64,000 bases of DNA from Gnetum montanum (taxonomy: Eukaryota; Streptophyta; Gnetopsida; Gnetales; Gnetaceae), in the NCBI GenBank assembly GCA_015680685.1, contig MNCI01017786.1, forward strand, positions 53,114 to 117,113, read 5' to 3'. Shown here one piece after another: positions 56,404-64,000 of this stretch; position 1 is the first letter of the stretch; each line of letters opens with the position of its first letter. The notes below the pieces were generated by a model. It was given only the letters and a program-made list of their open reading frames with translations. It made no database searches and had not been told where the DNA came from. The position numbers and the translations under genes are program-made.

Positions 56404-58480
56404 ATCTTATTTTCCCAAGAGAAGGTAGGTGGAGTTTGACAATCATTAGTGCATTAAGGTTTTCAAACGGCTATTGCAACACTTGGACATATAGACATTC
56501 CAATTCCAAGTTGTAAATTCACCTAGACTAACCTTAGAGCTCAACTTGATACTACTTTTTGCAAATTGGATTATTTTCTTACATATGTAAAGTAGATCTA
56601 GCACTTTCCTATGGCTATTGAAACAATTCTACCATGTGCTAGTTTTGATCATTAGCCATTGGTTCTTAATAGAAGTTATAAGAGGCCATCCTTAACTTAT
56701 TGTTGGGAGATTGTATGGCATGAGGAGGAATAGATCATAGGCATTGTTAACCAAGACTGGCAATCATCGATCTCAGGAATAATCTAATTCAAAATTACAT
56801 AGAAACTTAAAAAGGTTAAGAAATATATTCTCAGATGGAGAAAGACACATACCTCAAAATGGAAGCAACAATGTTTAACTTTACTTGAGGATATTAGAAA
56901 GGTCAAATAAGAGAGAATGAATGATGTCCTTAATAGATAAGAATAGGAATGGAATCTATTGTACCAATATTATGCAACTTTGGCATAAGAGGCAACATAT
57001 TGGAGACAATTCTCAAAAGCTAAATAGGTTATAGAAGGAAGCATTGGTTCTCATTTTTTTCATCTTTATGCCTTAAAAAATGTGCTCACATAAGGATCAT
57101 TGAATTGAATATAGTGTAAGGTTTAACATTAGATCCAAGAGTTATTTAACAAACAACTTTAGATTTTTATGTTGATATTTTGGTAAGGGTATGAATACCT
57201 CTACTATAGCTCCTCATAAGTTTTAAGCTATTTGACATGTAGGCTTTTAGATGCTAAAATTGATATTCTTAATGCTTCTCCTAATATTGTAGAAGTTAAA
57301 GCCATGGTGATGTCAATGGAAAATAATATAAGCCGATTGTAGAAAATGCTATTTATAACATCCTTTATGAATTTTTGTTTATGAATTGCATATTGAGTGA
57401 ATTTATTACTACATGGCTCACTTTATTATTGAAAAAAGTGCAACCCTTAGATATTCATGAGTATATACCAATCATTTTGTTCATGATAATCTATAAATTA
57501 ATTGAAAATTCATGAACAATCAAATTATAATGGTATTGCTTGCAAAAATCTCCTTCAAACAAGGTGATTTTATGAATGGAAGGAATATTTTGAATCAGAT
57601 ATTGTTAATGTAGGAAATTTTGCATTCAGCCTCAACAGAAAAGTTCTGCATATTACATTTAGGTTGGACATTAGTAAAGCATATGATCATGTAGACTAGA
57701 ATTATATAAATGAAATATTTTATAGGTTTCCTTTCCAAGATCACTAGTGCTCCAAAGTAGCATAGTGCTATAAAAAAACTCATTTCTCTCTTTTGATGAA
57801 TGGTGAAAGGATACGAAATTTCCTAGAAAAAATGTCCTTTATTAAGGAGATCCATGATTGCCATTTCTTTTTTTCATGGTCACAGAAGAATTATGGGCTT
57901 TGATTCAAGATGATAAAGAGAAAAAACTAATAAGAGGTATTTCTCTAGCTTATGAATGCCTTGACTTTTTCCACTTCTAATATGTTGATGTTACTTTCTT
58001 ATGTATGCAAGGAGAGGAGTGATATTTAAATGGAATGGTGGAATGCTTAAATTTCCTTTTCAATGGCATAAGTAATGAGCACTCATTTTTTAGAAAGGAA
58101 GATTTATGATTCAAGACCTCATAAAATGCTTTTCTTAATTTATATGCCAAATTGCAATGCCAAGAAGGCACTTTCCCCACCAACCATCTTTAAATCCCCA
58201 TCTTGAAAGGATGTCTAAAGTTGTAATAGTTGGATGATATCTTACCCAAGTTCACAACATATTTCTTGGGATAAAAAGCCAAACTATGTCACCAAGCAAG
58301 AAGATTTCAACTAACTTAGGTAATTGTACATGCTTTACCTTATGATATGAACTACTAATGGATTTCATAAATAGTGATTTTAAAAAATGGAACAATGGGA
58401 GTAGCCATTCTTATGATCAACCAATATGGCCTATTCCATACATATACTAAGGTTGGAGGCAATATGTCATCTGGGGGGAT
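56404..58480 (+). pseudogene. L1-type LINE remnant (endonuclease end and RT)
   Basis: Endonuclease end at 56500-56650: IPIPSCKFT, CKLDYFLTYVK, HFPMAIETILPCASFDH, PLVLN (the KLDRFLVS ... FP ... LPxxxSDHxPIxL pattern). Next is the linker ATYWRQFSKAK (EExxWxQKSRxxWL) and HFFHLYALKN (FFH) at about 56990-57075. RT follows: YIPIILFMIIYKLIE (RPISLCNxxYKII), FRLDISKAYDHVD (about 57660-57700; KLDMSKAYDRVEW), FMVTEELWALIQDDKEK and the YVDVTFL region. Stops in every segment. The 5' part would lie left of element E, but I do not see it clearly before 49806. Confidence 0.8.
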
Positions 58481-58489
58481 GTCAAACCC

Positions 58490-58810
58490 AATATATATAT
58501 ATATATATTAAAAATAAAAATTTAGAGTACAAAAGTATAAGGGTATTGCAAAGAGGAGAAACTCTAAATCAATAAAAATAAAAGGCTTAACTATTTTGGG
58601 GATGTCTTTTTAGATTTTTATCTTTACAACCAATCTTGAAAAACCTTTCCTCTTAGGTAGGAAATTAGACATGTCATTGAAAAATTAACATTTGATGGAA
58701 GGGGAGGAAGCCCTTACTCTATCAATAGAATAAATATTATCAAAAGGTATTATCTTCATATCTTTACAAATAGCTACTAATGAGTCATAATTGGTTGGAT
58801 CTAATCGACA
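58490..58810. other. AT microsatellite and short unassigned stretch
   Basis: (AT)n at about 58491-58509. The rest up to the LTR of copy C shows nothing recognisable. Confidence 0.6.
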
Positions 58811-59648
58811 TGAATGCATTGATGTGATCCCATTGATGTAGCTACGTTGACATGTACCTATTGACATGTATCCATTGATGCATGATTTGATGCATTGACA
58901 GAGTGTTTGGTCTTGCCTATATAAATGCACACACCTACTGCATTTAAGACATTAATTGATTAGTAGCATAGCAGAGCTCTTGCAGTTTGTTCATTTGAGA
59001 GTTAGAATATTTTTTTAAGTGCCCGTAGTAGGAGTTGAGAAGTGTACAAATTTTTATTTGAGCATTGATGTACCTAGAGACTTTGGTATGAACAACAATA
59101 AAGATGAGCTTTTTAATAAGCCTTGCAGCACTTGGGCTTAGCCTAATATTTACTTAAAGCATTCATTGTTCATGCAATTTAACTTATGCATTTAATTAAT
59201 TAATTAAATATGGATAATTAATGCAGATAAGTATGACCATCTCAAGCATATGTCAACACTTGGTAACACTTGTAGTGCTCATGCTTGGTAACCCAGTAGT
59301 GTTGCAACATATTTAGGATGTGTACAGCAGATGGAAACAGATGCTTATGATAGGATTAGTTAAGGTGTCAAATAGTTTTTTAGATTAATTAAGCATTTAA
59401 TTACTTCATTTCACACTTAGGAGAAATAGATAAAAATATAAAAGTTATACAAATCATGTGCTTCAGTTACGCTTAACCATATCCTTGAACCTCACAAGTG
59501 GAATTAGGAAGACAATGATCACATCCTTGAGATTTACTACCTAGATAATGTGTACTTAGAGAGCTAAAGTCTATGGAATTCAATCAGATTGCTTAGTGAA
59601 CATTGGTGTTTCATATGGTTGGTCATAGGGATTACTCGCTACTGATCA
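58811..59648 (+). repeat. 5' LTR of copy C
   Basis: About 838 bp. Left edge approximate (TGAATGCATTGATG). TATA box TATATAAAT at 58918-58926. The right edge before the primer site is clear (ACTGATCA). U3 carries TTGATG/TTGACATG repeats like A but in another arrangement. Confidence 0.8.
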
Positions 59649-59649
59649 T

Positions 59650-59667
59650 TGGCATTATTTCCAAGGA
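59650..59667 (+). other. Primer binding site of copy C
   Basis: TGGCATTATTTCCAAGGA, one base after the LTR, fits TGGCGCCGTTGCCGGGGA with mostly C-to-T and G-to-A changes at different positions from element A. Confidence 0.75.
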
Positions 59668-59907
59668 CTTTAGTTAGCCATGTGCACTATATAGGAAGTT
59701 AGTGAAATTACCCAATGATGTTGTAATGAACCTTAAAGTTGAAATCATCAAACAAGATAATAATAAAAAAAGCATAGTAGTTTTACAAGAACTGATATGA
59801 CTTCTTCTTGCAGGGAAGATTCCCTACCACATTTCATGGGCAATTCCAATCAAAGAAGGTAATAAGCCTCAAAACCACCCATGTCCCAATAATGTAGAGT
59901 GGTATAT

Positions 59908-62200
59908 ATGCATCCAAATGAGTATGTTTCAGATTTCACCTTCATCTTGAATCAAGATGAATAACTATGGTGGATAGACATGGAGGGTAACATCGTGTTG
60001 CTACCTGATTGCTTAGTTTCTACAATGTTTCTCCATAATTTCATTAAAATGGGCATCACATGACTCAACATTTAGTACAAGATGCAAGATCATTCCTACC
60101 AAGATTGTCATCCCATGGAGGCTTAGTGAAAGAGAGATTGACATATGGAAGCTTGCTATGAGGTGTTAAAAGGAAAATGGTTTACAAACCTTTTGTTGCT
60201 ATTGGGCCAAAGGGAAGGGAAAGACCAATTTTTAGGAACTTTCCAATACATTGATTTCCCCTCTCTTTGAGAAGGAGGTCCTCAATTAGAATCTACACTC
60301 CATTGTAGATAATCTTGATTTTGGAAAGAATGGATCCCATGACCATGGGGCCTCAAAAAAAGGGAGTTAGGGCAAGAACCATGATAAGCATCACAACAAT
60401 GACAAACATGGTGATTGTGGTTGAGACCAAAGAAGAGGAAGTAGTAGGCACTATTCTCATCATCTTCCTCCTCCAACTCTGATCGAAGCTGCAAAGGAAG
60501 AGATTGTGATGGAGGTGACTCGTGGGATAAGGATGACCATAGATCCTAGTAGAACAGTAGAGACTAGGGGTGTGGCAATTAAGGGAGGTCGACCACAAAG
60601 AAAGAAGGGACAAAAGAGGGCACCATAGGCAACATGGCCATCATAGGGGCCATGACTATGATAAGCATCTACTTGTAACTAAAAACATGCGCATCATTGT
60701 GGAGGCTGTAAGGATTCCAACAAGGCACATAAAGGACAGTTGAATTAAATGGTGAAACATGAACAATATTCCTACGCTTAATAAAGGATATAATTCTAAT
60801 CCACAAAATCATCTCCAAGCCTTTCACGATGCATGTGCCTTATAGAATGTTGAGAATGAATGGCAGAAAGTGAAGTTGTTCCCTAGGATACTCATCAAGG
60901 AGGCTGAAAGTTGGTACCAGTTCTTAGAATGGGAATCAATCTAATGATGGAGTATGATTCTTGAACTCTTCAATGATAAGCATCATATGTGCTCCCAAGT
61001 GTTTAACCTAAGAAAAAAAATCCAAGGTTGGAAGCAAGGAACACATGAATCCTTAGATGTGGCCATGGGTAGATATTACTCATTGTGGTACTAATGCCTA
61101 GGCCATGGCTATTTTCAAAGGGAGTAGATTTGTCATATCATAGATGGACTCTTAACAATAATGAAGATAACTCTTGGGATCTATGCCCAAGGGATGCTTT
61201 CAAAGCTAAGGATCCATCAAATCCAAAGGCTAATCTAGCAAGTGGCTAAAGAAGAAGGTGAGTTGAGGGAAAGGAAAAGTGTAGAGGAGTATAAATGAGA
61301 TCCTTTCATTTGTAAAAGGAAGGTCTAGTTTTGTGACAATGAGGAGGAGGCACCACTTGATGAAGTGGTGCAACGAAAAGCTTTATTGATATAAAAATCT
61401 ATTTTTGAAATGTTAGCCAAGGTAGATAAAATGTGAGACTCTTTGGATGAAGATTTTCAAACTACCCTTAGAATTGTTGAGGAGACTAAATAGTAAGGTA
61501 GTGGTCATGACTGAAGGAGAATGAAGGAAGCTAAATGTGCCCATCAGAAGGGTAAGGGCAAAGTTGTTGCGATGGAAGAGTTTATTGATTCTGAAATAGA
61601 TGATGATGGTGGATGTGACATTTACCAATACAAACATCTTAAGGGATGCTCTACCTAGTCATGTCATACTTATAGGAATTTGAGGCTTATGCTTTGAATC
61701 CTAGATTAAAAAAATAGCAAACACCTAGGAGGTTGCCCTATTCACAAGGTAACTAAAATTAGTTCCACCAACAAGCCTACTATCAATAATGGCAACATCC
61801 ACAGTCATGGGGGATGCCACCACCAAGATAATAATACCCTTACCGGTAGCCAAATCCATACAAGTATTATGTTTAATAGTCCATTTCTCCATGTGACTCT
61901 TCTAGTCATGGTTCTTTCTAGCACCATTACGACCCTCCTGAATATTATCAAGCACATTCTCTAAGAGGGGAATCTCCATTTTCCTATTACCCTCCTCATC
62001 CTTCTACACCTATACCTCCACCCTCAACTTAGTTGCCACCCACTCCATTCATGTAGGATGAAATTCTAGCCTAGTCACAGCAAAGAAATGTCACAAGGGC
62101 TTTTAACTTAAAGTTGACTCCTTAGTCGAGTGGTTTGGACACTAAGCCTCGAAAATGATCCTTTTTTCAAACCAACAACTCTACCAAGCCCTCATAGATA
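59908..62200 (+). pseudogene. Copy C gag
   Basis: Starts near ATG 59908 (MHPNEYVSDFTFILNQDE then stop). Capsid homology to A is clear around 60780-61020. The charged region KEAKCAHQKGKGKVV precedes CDIYQYKHLKGCS at about 61615-61660, which keeps two cysteines lost in A. A P/Q/Y-rich linker runs to protease. Many stops. Confidence 0.75.
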
Positions 62201-62279
62201 CATGAAATTGTTAACCTTACTTCTCCTTCCTCCTCCACAACATTGTTCGAGATCCCTTCAAATCAAATGCCTCCCAAGG

Positions 62280-63000
62280 TGCATACTATAATGTTGACTC
62301 ACGTAGTCACTGATTGAATAAAGGTTGGCCACCTTCCTAGGAAGAGATATGGTCCTAGGAGTTTTCTAATTTACTTGAAAGTCACTAATAATGAGCCTTG
62401 CAAGGCTCTTCTAGATTTAGCTTCTAGTATCATTTTGATATCACATGAAATGTACAAAGCCTAAACCATACTTGCTCTCAAGAAGAGCAACATTAATCGT
62501 GAGTGAGAAAATCAATCCATCACTATCCCCTTGGTGGTAGTGGAGGATATTGTGACCATTATTTATGGGTGATCATATCTTTTTGACTTCCTAGTGATTC
62601 ATGTGAATAACTGCAAGGGGAACCTCCCAATTATCATACCTCTCTTGGAATTAGATACCTCTCTTGGAATTGACATGGGTACAATTGACATGCAGCTAGG
62701 AATTAGATACCTCTCTTGGAGATTTTCAAAGAAAATAACTTTGGAAATTTAGAGAGGAAGCATATTCCATGCATTTTGTAGAGTGACATAGGATGCCATT
62801 GCATGCAGAAATTATGAATCGTTAAAAGTACCATACTCATAGCATGCATGTAGTGTGCAGATGTCATGGAAGTGGAAAGATGCCTATATGCAATAGCCAC
62901 AAAATAGAAGGGCATTTAGTGGCTGATATCTAAAGTAGAAAGTAGTTCAACATTATGCATGAAACAAACTGAGAACCTTACAAGTGCCTACATTAAAGGC
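62280..63000 (+). pseudogene. Copy C protease
   Basis: EPCKALLDLASSIILISHEM (active-site region; the Asp-Leu-Ala-Ser order resembles the DLGAS motif better than A does), ITIPLVVVEDIVTII, FDFLVIHVNNCKGNLPII. A local duplication of about 60 bp around TAGATACCTCTCTTGGA (62652 and 62705) interrupts the LGRPxL region. Confidence 0.72.
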
Positions 63001-63230
63001 ATGGATGAATTGGAGTAAGTCCATCACCAACTCTTTGATGAACCTAATAAAACCAATTAGGTAGAGTTGGAGATCCCTGAGAGATTTAAATAAGAGACCA
63101 TTGAGTTAAAAATTCTATTAGCCAAAATGCAATATGCTTTTTTGAATAATCAAAAGCTAGTCATCATCAATGCCAACCTTGCTCCTGTGTAGAAAAAGAA
63201 GCTATTGGAGGTGATCAACAAATGGCCAAT

Positions 63231-64000
63231 TGTGCCGACCGAAATCGTCGGTGCAAGGCTGGAACGTGACGAACACCGAAAGAGATGCGGGCGAGCACAG
63301 TTGACCCTGCCTCCGCTTGAGGGCGAGCTGGAGTGGGCGAAGGCAGAGTGCCTTGAATGGTCCGCACGCGGATCAAACAAGGACTTCCCCGAGCGCTGCC
63401 GAAGCGTTATACGCTGGGTTATACATAAACAGGGCGTGAGCAATGAATCAGGCTTGCACGACGTAAACAGCGTAAACAGAAGTGAACACAGCGTGAGCGT
63501 ACGGGCGTGACAGCTTAAACTGAAATGAGCACAGCGTGAGCGTACGGGCGTGACAGCGTAAACTGAAATGAGCACAGCGTGAGCGTACAGGCGTGGCAGC
63601 ATAAACAGTGAATGGATGTAGGGCGTAAGCAGGCAGATGGCATGAACAGTGGGTGTATACAAACGGAGACGGAGCGAAAATGCAAGCGGGCGTGAATGAG
63701 GAGTGGGCCAAATTGACGTAAAACTGAGAAAGAGCTCACAGCGAGCGTAAACAGTGGTCGTCTTCGGACGCGAACCGAGCGCGAAGCGCGAACGCAAACC
63801 GGCGTAAACAAGGCGTGGGCCAAATCAACATAAAACTATAAAAGAACTTGCAATAAACGTAAACAATGGATTATAGAGTTAAAATGTTGTGCACCGGTCT
63901 AACGCAGTTGTGTAGGGACACAAGGCGGACGTAAAGCCCCGGTGGGCAGAGGGATGCAGCTGGCGGACACGGTGGGCGAAGCGCGGACTGTGCTCAGCGT
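63231..64000 (-). mobile_element. Part of a young B-family LTR (minus strand), cut by the window end
   Basis: Reverse-complemented, the segment ends GACGATTTCGGTCGGCACA, homologous to the ends of both B LTRs. It also contains GGGGAAGTCCTTGTTTGATC, CCTCAAGCGGAGG and a CCGGGGCTTTACGT stretch in the same order as 29840-30239. It is much richer in CG than the B copy at 28800-47043, so it is younger or less methylated. It breaks copy C at 63231 (candidate 5-bp target CCAAT, 63226-63230). Only the last ~770 bp of an expected ~1.45 kb LTR are present. Confidence 0.88.
63487..63615 (-). repeat. 43-bp tandem repeat in the B-family LTR
   Basis: Three units starting at 63487, 63530 and 63573, each CACAGCGTGAGCGTACGGGC then GTGACAGCGTAAACTGAAAT plus GAG. 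This is a CG-rich version of the repeat field seen in the LTRs of B. Confidence 0.9.

Larger units (their letters stand above)
58811..63230 (+). mobile_element. Copy C: 5' part of a second A-family element
   Basis: LTR, degenerate primer site, gag, protease and the start of the RT linker, all collinear with element A at 16482-20950. It stops at 63230 in the linker (KLLEVINKWPI, matching KLLKVVNKWLT in A), where a B-family LTR begins. RT and beyond must lie outside the window, right of that insertion. Confidence 0.88.

Noticed and set aside
1-64000. CRISPR arrays, rRNA, intact tRNA genes, bacterial-type operons
   Set aside because: No direct-repeat/spacer structure, no rRNA or full tRNA cloverleaf seen; the tRNA-like boxes are only SINE-like remnants.

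Overview
This window looks like intergenic DNA from a large-genome seed plant, most likely a gymnosperm; that is inferred from style, not from a diagnostic gene. Almost every recognisable piece is a retrotransposon. Most are old and riddled with stops explainable by C-to-T decay, and they are inserted into one another. I see no intact host gene, rRNA, tRNA or CRISPR.

Layout. 1-289 is the end of an LTR (minus strand) sitting in a Ty1/copia pol remnant (290-2010, with polypurine tract and part of its 3' LTR after it). 2390-4218 is a LINE reverse transcriptase split in frame by a solo LTR (2727-3542, target duplication ACCAT). 4246-5513 is a miniature LTR element (minus strand, target duplication ATAAT, only 73 bp between LTRs). 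5730-6890 is another copia remnant. 6890-16480 is mostly unassigned AT-rich DNA with two more LINE remnants, possible tRNA-headed SINE debris and a possible host-gene end near 10042-10209.

16482-47999 is an Athila-like Ty3/gypsy element (called A here). It has a degenerate tRNA-Asp-type primer site, gag, protease, RT, RNase H and integrase. After these comes an extra long reading frame with what looks like its own TATA promoter and leader intron. Its 3' untranslated tail is split by an 18,244-bp Tat-lineage element (called B, 28800-47043, perfect target duplication AGGAT). B carries gag-pro, RT, a second archaeal-type RNase H and integrase. Between protease and RT it holds a 5.7-kb block containing a complete-looking ANTISENSE gene: TATA box, ATG, eight exons and seven phase-compatible GT-AG introns, 1,033 codons in total with 11 premature stops. 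This is the most unusual object in the window. Its second exon resembles an FCP1/NLI-interacting-factor phosphatase domain with a lost catalytic motif. Its fourth resembles the plant mobile/transposon-associated domain that the extra gene of A may also carry.

47074-47999 is the 3' LTR of A. 48000-49800 resumes the repeat-rich DNA that A landed in. 49806-56403 is a complete minus-strand chromovirus-type Ty3/gypsy element (called E; target duplication ATCTT) lying within an L1-type LINE (56404-about 58480). 58811-63230 is a second, truncated A-family copy (called C: LTR, primer site, gag, protease). It is broken at 63231 by a young, CpG-rich B-family LTR (minus strand) that runs off the window.

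Relative order: A entered the locus, then B entered A. C was later hit by another B-family member. B and the 73-bp-core miniature element share an identical 18-nt primer binding site, so B-type elements may have mobilised it.
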